Shown in pieces: positions 7,482 to 15,729 of a DNA stretch of 25,120 bases. Below the pieces are notes generated by a model that made no database searches, was not told the DNA's origin, and was given only the letters and a program-made list of their open reading frames with translations. The position numbers were made by a program, and so were the translations under genes. Every line of letters starts with the position of its first letter. Position 1 is the first letter of the stretch. The DNA lies in contig JBJEJI010000004.1 in the NCBI GenBank assembly GCA_051877895.1, forward strand, positions 1 to 25,120, read 5' to 3'. This stretch comes from UBA3775 sp051877895. Lineage in GTDB: Bacteria; Bacillota; Clostridia; Lachnospirales; Lachnospiraceae.

Positions 7482-10130
7482 ATGCAGGATTTTCATACAT
7501 GTAACGCCAAATGTGCGGCCGCTTATCTGGGCAGCAATTTACAAAAAGGTCTAACCCGAAGTGAGCGCCGGACCCGTTTAGAAACTTACGGATATAACAG
7601 ACTGCCCCAGTCTTCTTCCGGTAACGTATTCATACGTTTTCTTTCACAGTTTAAGAATTTTATGATTTTGATTCTTCTTCTTGCAGCCGGATTGTCCCTG
7701 TTTGCCTCTTATTTGGAAGGGAAACCTGATTTTACCGAACCGGCTATTATCCTTGCCATTCTAATTCTCAATGCACTCCTTGGCACCTTTCAGGAGGTAA
7801 GAGCCAGGAAAGCTCTATCAGCATTAAAGAAACGGCAATCCCGTTATGCTTCCGTACTGATTGATGGCGAATTTGAGCAAATTTCGGGAGACATGCTTGT
7901 TCCGGGCGATATTATAGAACTCCGTCAGGGTCTGATTGTTCCTGCTGATGCAAGAATAATCACCTCATCTAATCTTATTGTTAACGAATCCGCATTCACA
8001 GGAGAAAGTCTGCCGGTAGAAAAGAATCCCTTGCAGATACTAAAACCGGAGACCCCACTTGCAGACCGAAAAAATATGGTATACTCTTCGACCATTATCT
8101 GCTCAGGACATGGTACAGCTATTGTTACTGCAACAGGAGCAAATGCAGAGATTGGGAAAATAGCTCATATGTTAAACAACGACAAAGCTCCCGAAACCCC
8201 TCTGATGATTCGCATGAATTCTATTAGCAGAGTATTGGGACTTTCATGTATTGGCATTTGCTTGATAATTTTTTTAATCGGTCTCTATCAAAAAACACCT
8301 CTGCTATCTATGTTTCTTACAAGCATCAGTCTGGCAGTTGCTTCTATTCCGGAGGGTCTTCCTGCTGTGGTTACAATTATGCTCAGTATCGGTGTAATGA
8401 GACTGGCGAAGCAGCGTGCAATCATGAGAAATCTTGCTTCAGTAGAAACTCTTGGCAAAGCAGGTGTTATCTGCAGTGACAAAACCGGCACACTTACCAT
8501 GAACAAAATGACACTTGTTAACTATGCAACCATACATGGTTGTTACAGTTTTCCTTCCGGCAAAGCTGCACTTTCCCCCGACTGCATAGACCTTCTTATC
8601 TCAGCCAAAATAAACTGTACAGCCACAAAAAGCAGCGGAGATGCTACTGAAAAAGCTATACTTGCAGCAGCGGAAGGTCTGTCAGTTCCAAACCATAAAA
8701 AGATAGATGAAATACCTTTTAGTTCAAAGAGAAAAGCTATGGTAACAATCTCTCAGCAGGAGAATAAAATAATTATATATTTAAAGGGTGCTTTCGACAG
8801 AGTGCTCCCCCTCTGCGATAAAATTTATTCCGGTAACAACAGTTCCTTTTCAGATGTAAATACCCTGCCCGCAGATGATATACGAAAATCCATTTTAAAT
8901 CGCTGCCATCAAAAATTTTCCGGAGATGCACTAAGAGTAATTGCAGTTGCAAAGCGGGAGTTAAGTAAAGAATCTTACCTTTCACTTACTTCAGGCTGCA
9001 GACATCTCCACGGAACGGAATATGAAGAAAAACTTTTTCGGACTCTCTCCTCAGGTTTTACCTTTTTAGGTCTGCTTGCATTTCTTGATCCTCCCCGGCC
9101 TGAAGTAAAGTCTGCTATTGCAAAAGCTTCCCGTGCAGGCATAAAAACTGTCATGATAACCGGAGACCATGCAGATACCGCAAAAGCCATTGCAGAAAAA
9201 ATCGGTATTTCCTCCTTAAACACAATGACCGGAGAAGAACTGGATGCCGTAAATGACGAAAAACTCAGAGAACTTGTAAAAAACACCTGTATTTTTGCAA
9301 GGGTATCTCCGGTGCACAAGGTCAGGCTTGTTAAAGCTTTTCAATCAAATGGTATGCGGGTAATTATGACAGGAGACGGCATCAACGATGCCCCGGCTCT
9401 AAAAGTAGCAGACATCGGTGCCGCAATGGGAATGACAGGTACCGATGTGGCCAGAGAGGCCTCAGATATGATTCTGACAGATGATAATTATGCAACAATT
9501 GTTGAAGCCATTGCCGGCGGCAGGGGTATTTATGACAATATCAAAAAATCCATACACTTCCTCCTTTCCTGCAATACAGGTGAAATTCTGACAGTCCTGT
9601 TTGCACTTATATTTGGGCTTAACGCTCCCCTTGCCGCCATTCAATTATTGTGGATTAATCTTATAACGGATTCTTTGCCTGCAATTGCCCTGGGCATGGA
9701 AAAACCCTCTGATGATGTGTTCAATCATGCTGCCCGTTACCAGCGGGAAGCTATGTTTGATTTAACAATGATTATCAGAATTGTTTTAGAAGGCGCCTTA
9801 ATCGCCGGATTATCCCTTATAGCCTATCTATGCTATGGAAGTACCGGTTGTTTTATTGTACTGGGTATGAGTGAACTGTTACATTCATTTGATTTAAGAA
9901 GCAGTGGTTCTATATTTTCAAAAAAACAGGCAAATCCATTTGTACTGCTTTCCTTTATTTTGTGCTCCATTCTACAGTTAGGTGTGGCAATGCATCCTAA
10001 ACTTGCCGGAATATTCGGACTTACTCTGCTGGGCAGACCGGCATTATTAACACTTCTTATATTTAGTACAGGAATTATTTTAGTCTCAGAAGTGGAAAAA
10101 CTCATATTTAACAGTACGGGAAATGACTAA
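7482..10130 (+). CDS. Calcium-type cation-transporting P-type ATPase (P2A/PMR1-like)
   Basis: Membrane pump of 882 aa that should export Ca2+ (or Mn2+) at the expense of ATP. Visible in order: N-terminal cation ATPase domain, two membrane helices near residues 50-105, actuator motif TGES at 173-176, M4 motif PEGLP at 290-294, phosphorylation site DKTGTLT with Asp333, nucleotide-binding KGA at 435-437, MITGDH at 558-563, and the hinge TGDGINDAP at 630-638. The ion-site residues of SERCA-type pumps are retained: Glu in M4 PEGLP, Asn and Glu in M5 (CNTGEIL), and Asn/Thr/Asp in M6 (NLITDSLPA). M8 has GMSELLHS with a Glu. This favours calcium over heavy metals, and there is no N-terminal metal-binding domain. 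Ribosome site AAGGAAAGG precedes the ATG. It is a single-gene transcript ending in a shared terminator. Confidence 0.92.
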   Translation: MQDFHTCNAKCAAAYLGSNLQKGLTRSERRTRLETYGYNRLPQSSSGNVFIRFLSQFKNFMILILLLAAGLSLFASYLEGKPDFTEPAIILAILILNALLGTFQEVRARKALSALKKRQSRYASVLIDGEFEQISGDMLVPGDIIELRQGLIVPADARIITSSNLIVNESAFTGESLPVEKNPLQILKPETPLADRKNMVYSSTIICSGHGTAIVTATGANAEIGKIAHMLNNDKAPETPLMIRMNSISRVLGLSCIGICLIIFLIGLYQKTPLLSMFLTSISLAVASIPEGLPAVVTIMLSIGVMRLAKQRAIMRNLASVETLGKAGVICSDKTGTLTMNKMTLVNYATIHGCYSFPSGKAALSPDCIDLLISAKINCTATKSSGDATEKAILAAAEGLSVPNHKKIDEIPFSSKRKAMVTISQQENKIIIYLKGAFDRVLPLCDKIYSGNNSSFSDVNTLPADDIRKSILNRCHQKFSGDALRVIAVAKRELSKESYLSLTSGCRHLHGTEYEEKLFRTLSSGFTFLGLLAFLDPPRPEVKSAIAKASRAGIKTVMITGDHADTAKAIAEKIGISSLNTMTGEELDAVNDEKLRELVKNTCIFARVSPVHKVRLVKAFQSNGMRVIMTGDGINDAPALKVADIGAAMGMTGTDVAREASDMILTDDNYATIVEAIAGGRGIYDNIKKSIHFLLSCNTGEILTVLFALIFGLNAPLAAIQLLWINLITDSLPAIALGMEKPSDDVFNHAARYQREAMFDLTMIIRIVLEGALIAGLSLIAYLCYGSTGCFIVLGMSELLHSFDLRSSGSIFSKKQANPFVLLSFILCSILQLGVAMHPKLAGIFGLTLLGRPALLTLLIFSTGIILVSEVEKLIFNSTGND

Positions 10131-10140
10131 AAAGCAATCG

Positions 10141-10167
10141 AAAAAAGCTGTCCCAAAGGGACAGCTT
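10141..10167. terminator. Bidirectional terminator between ATPase and SleB-like genes
   Basis: AAGCTGTCCC pairs with GGGACAGCTT around an AAA loop. On the minus strand it is followed by six T, so it is a strong terminator for the hydrolase gene. The plus-strand side has a weaker TTAAAATTT tail. Confidence 0.85.
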
Positions 10168-10222
10168 AAAATTTCATTTATCATCTCATCAAAACCATTA
10201 TTCATTCAAAAATAGTTTCTCA

Positions 10223-11299
10223 CTAATGGAACCATGTAGTTCCAATCTTTTCTCCACCCGGGAAATCATATTCAATGCCGCTATAGTACATGCGGAAACT
10301 TGCATAAGAAACTGTCGGTCCGCCATTTAAAATTTCAAGTGCAGCATTATGAGCATTTGTATAGGATCTGGTACCATCAAGATATGCACGAATAGCATTT
10401 TCAAGAATTCCGTCTCCATATACAGTAAACTGATATGGTGCAGTAATTACATCATACATTGACTGACCTCTGCCATTACAACGGTTTATTACAACACTAC
10501 CCACTGCAAGCATTTCTTCATAATCTTCTCCGGACTCTGTAGCAATCAGGCAGGTCAGAAGAACCTCATCACTTACAGAAGCCACCAAATCATTCCCATC
10601 TGATCCGTTGGATGGAACATACTCCGGTACAGGTGTAGCCGTTGGTTCAGGACTAGGTGTAGGTGTGGGGGTAGCCGTTGGTTCAGGACTAGGTGTAGGT
10701 GTCGGGGTAGGAGTATTCGTAGGGAGTGGTGTAATCAAAAGTTCATTATCTGAAGAATCTCCCGATGAAACAGTCATACCTGCAATTCCGGCAGTAAACA
10801 CATCCGAAGACCTGTCCGCAATCCCATCAACCACAACATATTTAGAATTCATAAAAGCCACTGTACCATTGTAATCTATAGCAACCCATTTATCTGTTGA
10901 ATAGGCTGATACCCAGATGAAAGCATCACCTTCATACGCCACATCAAGTGCAGCCGATTCCATATCAGCCGCTTCACGAATTGTCAGAGACTCAGCAGTA
11001 ACCACTACTCTTCCATCCACAGCACCACCCTGTTCAGGTGTGTAAGCAAGGTCAGCTTCATTTATATCTGCATTTCCGATTACATCGGAAACATCTAAAA
11101 CTACAGGAGTAACCTCATAAGAAAGCTCTTCCGTAGAGGTATACAAAACCGGCTCTTTTTCCTGCATTGTGGCAGTTGTTTCCTGATTTTCCTCTCCGCT
11201 CTCTCTACCTGTTGCGCCAAAAACAATTCCCGAGATGCCCAAAACCATCATCACGGCTAAAGCAGCAAGCATAAGGTTTAATTTTCTTCCTTCAAACAT
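10223..11299 (-). CDS. Membrane-anchored SleB-type cell wall hydrolase with SH3-like domain
   Basis: Surface protein of 358 aa predicted to cleave peptidoglycan glycan strands. Residues 8-28 form a signal peptide or membrane anchor (NLMLAALAVMMVLGISG). Residues about 97-155 look like a bacterial SH3 domain (LTIREAADMESAAL ... GDAFIWV ... KWVAIDYNG ... AFMNSKYV). A Pro/Thr linker at about 190-226 contains two nearly identical 12-residue units. Residues about 238-358 fit the Hydrolase_2/SleB domain: LLTCLIATESGE with the expected catalytic Glu, AVGSVVINR, and the final FYxG-like region YYSGIEYDFPGGEKIG. No spore-specific context is visible, so a vegetative role in wall remodelling is possible. 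The ribosome site before this ATG is weak and spaced widely; an inner ATG at codon 10 behind GAAGGAAG is the alternative. Confidence 0.85.
   Translation of the reverse strand: MFEGRKLNLMLAALAVMMVLGISGIVFGATGRESGEENQETTATMQEKEPVLYTSTEELSYEVTPVVLDVSDVIGNADINEADLAYTPEQGGAVDGRVVVTAESLTIREAADMESAALDVAYEGDAFIWVSAYSTDKWVAIDYNGTVAFMNSKYVVVDGIADRSSDVFTAGIAGMTVSSGDSSDNELLITPLPTNTPTPTPTPSPEPTATPTPTPSPEPTATPVPEYVPSNGSDGNDLVASVSDEVLLTCLIATESGEDYEEMLAVGSVVINRCNGRGQSMYDVITAPYQFTVYGDGILENAIRAYLDGTRSYTNAHNAALEILNGGPTVSYASFRMYYSGIEYDFPGGEKIGTTWFH
10635..10706. repeat. Two tandem 36-nt repeats in the hydrolase linker
   Basis: The units 10635-10670 and 10671-10706 differ at a single base. They encode two copies of a TPTPTPSPEPTA-like linker unit. 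Such recent-looking duplication allows linker length to change by slippage or recombination. Confidence 0.9.
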
Positions 11300-11377
11300 A
11301 TTAGTTACCAGTTTTCCCTTTCACAATTATTAATTGTTTACGGATTTATTAACAAATATTACGAAATTGTTACACAC

Positions 11378-11406
11378 ATGATAACATATAATGTTTCAAT
11401 TGTCAA
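11378..11406 (-). promoter_or_regulatory. Promoter of the SleB-like hydrolase gene
   Basis: TTGACA (11401-11406), 17-bp spacer, TATCAT (11378-11383) on the minus strand. It shows the hydrolase is transcribed separately from the upstream GT2 gene, with a leader of about 70 nt. Confidence 0.7.
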
Positions 11407-11444
11407 TGCTGCTTTTCACCAGCCTAAAGAAGTGAAAAAACAGG

Positions 11445-12401
11445 TCATCCCTCTCTCCAGAATGAAGGATTGGAAGAAAACCTCTTTCTCAGTCCGTACG
11501 GAATATGATTGTACTGCTTTCCAAGCAGATAACCCATATACTTACTTGCAGATAAAACGATATAATACAGCGCAGTTCCATATTTTCCGTTTTTCCAGAG
11601 TTTTTTAAAGATAATGCCCACCATTTTCTTGCCTTCAGAAGTGGATGACAATCCTTCAAATGCTTCGCTGTTCATTTTCTGAGACGTTGCCAGATCAAAA
11701 TTTCTCTGAAACTGCTGTTTGCAGGAGTATTTATGATAGTGAGTTACATATGCATTGCCTTCATACACAATAGTATATCCTGCATCAAGGGCCTTTCTTG
11801 CATATATCATGTCTTCATTAAAGATGACTCTGTCTTCAAACCCACCCAGGTAATCAAAAATATCCTTACGATACATACAGCAAACATTTGAACAGAATAT
11901 TGCTTTAATGCCTAATGAAGAATATGAATCTTTTGTTTTTATCTGAATTATTTCAGGATAATTAAATTCCTGTGTATATCTGATATAATCCGGTGCATTT
12001 TCATCAACAGCCTGTCTGGCATAAACCTGGGACACATCCGGGTTCATTTCCAGAATATCCATTAATTTTTCAAGCAAATCTGTATCTGACGGAATTGCAT
12101 CCTGTGTCATTAAAAGCACATAAGGAGCACGACTGTACGCCACACCTCGATTTCGTGTACGTCCGTGATAATAATCGTTTTTATCAATAGGATGAACTTC
12201 TACTTCAATATTCGGAGCACCATTACTTTCCAGTATTCCTTTTACATCTACACGCAGTCTTTCCCATTCATGACTATCACCGGTAACTGTAAGCATCAAT
12301 ATCAGGTTTTCCGGCTTTCTGCTTTGCTTTGCAAGACCCACAAGAACCTTGTTAAACAGCGATTTTTCCGGTTTATAGACCGGTATTACAACATCTATCA
12401 T
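11445..12401 (-). CDS. Family 2 glycosyltransferase (rhamnosyltransferase-like)
   Basis: 318-aa GT-A-fold enzyme expected to transfer a sugar from a nucleotide donor during surface-polysaccharide synthesis. Residues 1-10 (MIDVVIPVYK) form the nucleotide-binding strand. HGRTRNRGVAYSRAPYVLLMTQDAIP near residues 80-105 (quoted as HGRTRNRGVAYSR and MTQDAIP) contains the QDAIP acidic motif typical of RfbF/RgpF-like rhamnosyltransferases. FNEDMIYARKALDAGY carries the ED motif that often holds the catalytic base. No transmembrane segment is clear. The frame is open 35 codons upstream, but GGAGAAG lies 5 nt before the ATG at 12401, and no similar-looking protein sequence precedes it. It is isolated, not in a polysaccharide cluster, so the acceptor is unknown. 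Confidence 0.85.
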   Translation of the reverse strand: MIDVVIPVYKPEKSLFNKVLVGLAKQSRKPENLILMLTVTGDSHEWERLRVDVKGILESNGAPNIEVEVHPIDKNDYYHGRTRNRGVAYSRAPYVLLMTQDAIPSDTDLLEKLMDILEMNPDVSQVYARQAVDENAPDYIRYTQEFNYPEIIQIKTKDSYSSLGIKAIFCSNVCCMYRKDIFDYLGGFEDRVIFNEDMIYARKALDAGYTIVYEGNAYVTHYHKYSCKQQFQRNFDLATSQKMNSEAFEGLSSTSEGKKMVGIIFKKLWKNGKYGTALYYIVLSASKYMGYLLGKQYNHIPYGLRKRFSSNPSFWREG

Positions 12402-12455
12402 AGCTTCTCCATTTGCTGTATTTAACTTATTATCTGTTACTACATGATTTATTCT

Positions 12456-12484
12456 ATAATATAGAAAAACCACCGACAAATCAA
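12456..12484 (-). promoter_or_regulatory. Promoter of the GT2 gene
   Basis: TTGATT (12479-12484), 17 bp, TATTAT (12456-12461) on the minus strand, about 55 nt upstream of the chosen ATG. The position supports the inner start, because transcription would begin inside the longer reading frame. Confidence 0.6.
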
Positions 12485-12541
12485 TAGGTCTTTTTAAGTA
12501 TGCCAAATCTTTTTTATAAAGAATAAAGAGTGCACATCTTA

Positions 12542-12590
12542 GCGGAGCGTTTTTATTGTAATAGGAACGAAATTATCTATACAATAAAAA
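12542..12590. repeat. Partial copy of the composite repeat (right half)
   Basis: GCGGAGC is followed by TTTTTATTGTA (12550-12560), a 19-nt centre and TACAATAAAAA (12580-12590), a perfect 11-bp inverted repeat. The same order and arms are found at 4561-4607. The left-hand hairpins are missing or unrecognisable here. The right arm supplies the T tract of the DUF6465 terminator. Confidence 0.7.
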
Positions 12591-12613
12591 AAGGCATCTG
12601 AAATTCAGATGCC
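12586..12613 (-). terminator. Terminator of the DUF6465 gene
   Basis: On the minus strand GGCATCTGAA and TTCAGATGCC pair perfectly, followed by seven T. It lies 22 nt after the stop codon. Confidence 0.85.
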
Positions 12614-12635
12614 CCCTGATATGTATTACAGATAA

Positions 12636-12986
12636 TTAGAATTCAACCTTACCTGTTTCCTCGCCGCCATTGATTACATAGTAAGCAGCCTTTTCTTCAG
12701 GCTTAACGTAAACAGTAACGTCCTTAACTTCAACCTTTGCAGCAGCAACTGCTTCTTTAACGAGTTCATCAACAGACTTCTCAAGTCCTGCATACTGTAA
12801 ATAAACAGCTTTTTTAACTTCTGCCTTCTTTGCAGGAGCTTTCTTTGCAGGTGCCTTTTTAGCAGGTGCAGCTGTTTTAACTTCTGCCTTTGGAGCCTCT
12901 TTAACTTCTGCCTTTGGAGCTGCCTTAACTTCAACCTTAACTTCATCTGCTTTCTTGGAAGCACTTGTCTTCTTAGTAGTAGCCAT
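12636..12986 (-). CDS. DUF6465 family protein with Lys/Ala-rich histone-like tail
   Basis: 116-aa cytosolic protein with two parts. Residues 1-58 are a low-complexity Lys/Ala/Pro/Glu tail with repeats such as KAEVKEAP and KKAPAKKAPAKKA, reminiscent of histone H1 or AlgP tails. Residues 59-116 (VYLQYAGLEKSVDELVKEAV ... VYVKPEEKAAYYVING, shortened) form a compact domain resembling DUF6465 proteins of Lachnospiraceae. The function is not known; the tail suggests nucleic-acid binding, which is inference. A strong AGGAGG ribosome site, a good promoter and a strong terminator indicate a well-expressed single gene. Confidence 0.8.
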   Translation of the reverse strand: MATTKKTSASKKADEVKVEVKAAPKAEVKEAPKAEVKTAAPAKKAPAKKAPAKKAEVKKAVYLQYAGLEKSVDELVKEAVAAAKVEVKDVTVYVKPEEKAAYYVINGGEETGKVEF

Positions 12987-13065
12987 AATTCAATCCTCCT
13001 GATTGCTCTCTTCAAAAAATAAAATATCTTTTCTCAATGAGCCATTTTTATCTGCTCACGAAATG

Positions 13066-13094
13066 ATAATACTTAAATTTCCACAATTTTGCAA
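13066..13094 (-). promoter_or_regulatory. Promoter of the DUF6465 gene
   Basis: TTGCAA (13089-13094), 17 bp, TATTAT (13066-13071) on the minus strand, leader about 75 nt. No clear hairpin terminator for the upstream deacetylase gene was found in the gap 12987-13229. Confidence 0.55.
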
Positions 13095-13229
13095 GGTCAA
13101 AAATTATTTTCTACCTATTGAACAAGTGCATTGATAAAATACTAAAAAAAGGCAACATTCTTCACAATAGAAATTTAAAACGTCTCAATTTTGTTTGTGA
13201 AAAATTATCATTTTCTGTTAAAAATTAAG

Positions 13230-15434
13230 CTATCTGAATGAATAATAAGTCTTACCGGCCTGTGCTCCGCTTCTGGAATCAGCAAGCTCAGATACTGTTA
13301 CACACTTGAATCCCTGCTCATTAAGATTTTTAATAATTGGAAGAGCCGCATTAGCCGTTGACTCATATAAATCATGCATAAGAATGATATCGCCGTCTTT
13401 AATTCCGCTTGTTGCACCGGTAATTGTACTGTTGGTATCCCTGGTAGCCCAATCTCTGGTATCAACATTCCATAAGATAACAGGAATATCAATCTGCTGG
13501 CTTACAGTTTCGTTAATATAACCTCCCGGTGGTCTGAGCACTGTACAGTCTGAACCCGTAATTGCAGATACTGCACTATTCGTTTTATCTATCTGAGTTT
13601 TAATTCCAGAACTTGTCTGTTCTGTCAGGTAAACATGCTCATAGGTATGAGAGCCGAATTCACACCCCAGGTCATATGCTCTTTTCACAGTATCACTGTA
13701 GGAACTAACTCTGTTACCCACAACAAAAAATGTGCAACGAGAACCGGTTTCCTCCATGGCATTTAAAATAATAGGTGTATAAATCGAAGGACCATCATCA
13801 TATGTAAGTGCAACCAGCTTGTCTGATGTGTAATCCTTTGACACAAGATAACCATCATTGTCGAACTTACATTTCGTATAACCTATGGTCTGTTCTCCCG
13901 TAGCGAGAACACCATCTGAAGAAGCATACATTTTGTTGCCGTCAGTAAGTTCAATCCAGCCCGTCTGCATTACGCCGTCGCCACTAAAGTAATAAAGCTT
14001 TCCACCAATATTATTTCTTCCTGTAACAAGGATTCCGCCATTTTGCGCATAACCTTTTTTACCTCCCCAGCTTACCCAGCCGTCTGCCGTCTGACCATCG
14101 CTGTTAAAATAATATATTTTTCCGTCAATTTTAGCAGTCATAGAAAGACAGATTGTTCCTTCTGCCGTAGCATAACCCGTTTTCCCGTTTTCAAGAGTAA
14201 TCCAGCCTGTCATTGCATATCCGTCATCGCCCATACAGTACTTTTTTTCGCCAACGGTAACAAAAGTATTTTGTGCCAGAACACCATCATCATTTCCATA
14301 AAGTAGTCCCGAATCTGTTTTAATAAGTCCGGTAGACATAACGCCTGCTTCCGAGAAATAATACTCCTTCCCATTTACTGTGGTTTTACCTACTGCCAGT
14401 TTATTGTCATCCTTAGCATACCCTTTTTCCCCATCTGCGAAGGTAAACCAACCTCTTGCAACTACTCCGTCTTCATCAAAATAATAGAGATTGTCACCGA
14501 CTTTTACTGTTGTATTATAATATAAAGTACCGCTTGCATCTGCATAACCTACAGTTCCATCCGGAAGAGAAACCCAGCCCGTAGCAAGTTTTCCATCCTC
14601 ACCGAACCGATATTTTTTTCCTCCGATTTCTGCAATTATGTTTGTATACAAAACACCGTCTTTATCTGAGTAATATTTATTTCCATCATACTCAAGCCAT
14701 CCCGAGAAAAGAACACCATCCGTTCCGAATAAATACCAGGTGTCATCTACTTTATATGGTCCTACTGCAACTGCACCGGTAGGAGAAACATAATACTTGT
14801 TTCCAACTGCGTCATTAACAAATCCGGTGGAAGCAATGCCGCTTTCATCAAATACATATGTCACGCCATCTATGGTATGCCAGCCTGTCAGATAACCTCC
14901 TTCTTCAAGGCAGTAATATGTATTCCCCTGCGCATCAGTGGCAACACCCACACATCTTTTTCCGTCCGTTCCAAAGAACAAATCCACACCATCAACCTGA
15001 TGCCATCCGGTCTGCATAATTCCCTCTTCGGAGAAAAGATACAAGTCCTCTCCCAGCGTAACACTGCCATAAACCATCTGTCCGTTGGAGTCCATATATC
15101 TTGTATTTCCATTCTGATCTACAACAAATCCGGTTTGCATGGCACCTTTTTCATCAAAGAAATAGTAAATCCCATCTATTTCATTTAACCCGGTTAGCAA
15201 ATAAGAATCATTGCCCGCATAGTATTTTTTATCATCAAGTTCCAGCCACTGACCGGCAATTCTTTTTCCAAATTCTTTGTAATATATACCATTTTTATTT
15301 GTTCTGAAGCCGGTACGAAAAAACAATACCAGCACCACAACAAAAACCAAAACACATGTACCAGCCAGTATTTTCCATCTGTTTTTATATAAATTTTTAA
15401 TAAATCGTTTTCTTCGCCTTGTCCTTGTAGTCAT
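13230..15434 (-). CDS. Membrane-anchored polysaccharide deacetylase (NodB) with ~23 wall-binding repeats
   Basis: Surface enzyme of 734 aa expected to remove N- or O-acetyl groups from peptidoglycan or another surface glycan. A basic N-terminus (TRTRRRKRF) and a hydrophobic helix at about 21-39 give an uncleaved membrane anchor. Residues about 57-525 hold roughly 23 units of 20-21 aa of the glucan/choline-binding type (TGW..xDG..YYF..DG...). The NodB domain at about 539-720 has all catalytic motifs: TYDDGP (Asp546, Asp547), HTYEH (His596, His600), RPPGG (Arg634), DTRDW and LMHD (His687). So it should be active with a metal held by Asp547, His596 and His600. Ribosome site GGGAGC precedes the ATG. 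Its neighbours are another esterase and a wall hydrolase. Confidence 0.92.
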   Translation of the reverse strand: MTTRTRRRKRFIKNLYKNRWKILAGTCVLVFVVVLVLFFRTGFRTNKNGIYYKEFGKRIAGQWLELDDKKYYAGNDSYLLTGLNEIDGIYYFFDEKGAMQTGFVVDQNGNTRYMDSNGQMVYGSVTLGEDLYLFSEEGIMQTGWHQVDGVDLFFGTDGKRCVGVATDAQGNTYYCLEEGGYLTGWHTIDGVTYVFDESGIASTGFVNDAVGNKYYVSPTGAVAVGPYKVDDTWYLFGTDGVLFSGWLEYDGNKYYSDKDGVLYTNIIAEIGGKKYRFGEDGKLATGWVSLPDGTVGYADASGTLYYNTTVKVGDNLYYFDEDGVVARGWFTFADGEKGYAKDDNKLAVGKTTVNGKEYYFSEAGVMSTGLIKTDSGLLYGNDDGVLAQNTFVTVGEKKYCMGDDGYAMTGWITLENGKTGYATAEGTICLSMTAKIDGKIYYFNSDGQTADGWVSWGGKKGYAQNGGILVTGRNNIGGKLYYFSGDGVMQTGWIELTDGNKMYASSDGVLATGEQTIGYTKCKFDNDGYLVSKDYTSDKLVALTYDDGPSIYTPIILNAMEETGSRCTFFVVGNRVSSYSDTVKRAYDLGCEFGSHTYEHVYLTEQTSSGIKTQIDKTNSAVSAITGSDCTVLRPPGGYINETVSQQIDIPVILWNVDTRDWATRDTNSTITGATSGIKDGDIILMHDLYESTANAALPIIKNLNEQGFKCVTVSELADSRSGAQAGKTYYSFR

Positions 15435-15544
15435 TTTTCGCTCCCGGTATAAAATTTATATTCCATAAAAAATTTTCTTAAATTTTTTAACTAACATTGT
15501 CACTGTTATACTATCACTAACGCGTCTTAACTGCAATACGACAT

Positions 15545-15633
15545 TTATTACATTTCCGTTACATTTATGTCAATTTTTTGCATCAGATTTGTATACCGAA
15601 GGATGATTATATTTAGCATTGTCTATAATCCAA
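15545..15633 (-). promoter_or_regulatory. Promoter region of the deacetylase gene with triple AAATGT repeats
   Basis: Two candidates on the minus strand: TTGGAT-16 bp-TATAAT (15606-15633) and a consensus TTGACA at 15568-15573 with a weaker TAATAA 17 bp away. Three direct AAATGT copies lie at 15541-15546, 15550-15555 and 15561-15566, overlapping the second promoter, and could be an operator. The leader would be at least 100 nt. Confidence 0.4.
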
Positions 15634-15652
15634 ATTAATTCCGGAAATTGTT

Positions 15653-15706
15653 AAAAACAAAAGCCGCCTGCACGGAAATGTCTTTCAGACTTTTTCCGTG
15701 CAGGCG
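15653..15706 (-). terminator. Terminator of the CE2-like esterase gene
   Basis: CGCCTGCACGGAAA pairs with TTTCCGTGCAGGCG (14 bp, perfect); the loop holds a smaller GTCT-GAA-AGAC hairpin. The minus strand continues GCTTTTGTTTTT. It lies 24 nt after the stop codon. Confidence 0.9.
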
Positions 15707-15729
15707 ACAAATAATGATGAATAAATACT

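Noticed and set aside
8246..8506. Small reading frames on both strands within the P-type ATPase gene
   Set aside because: Fully inside a strongly conserved coding sequence and without ribosome sites.
10608..10874. Plus-strand reading frame with Gly/Val repeats
   Set aside because: It is the antisense of the Pro/Thr linker repeats in the SleB-like gene; no ribosome site.
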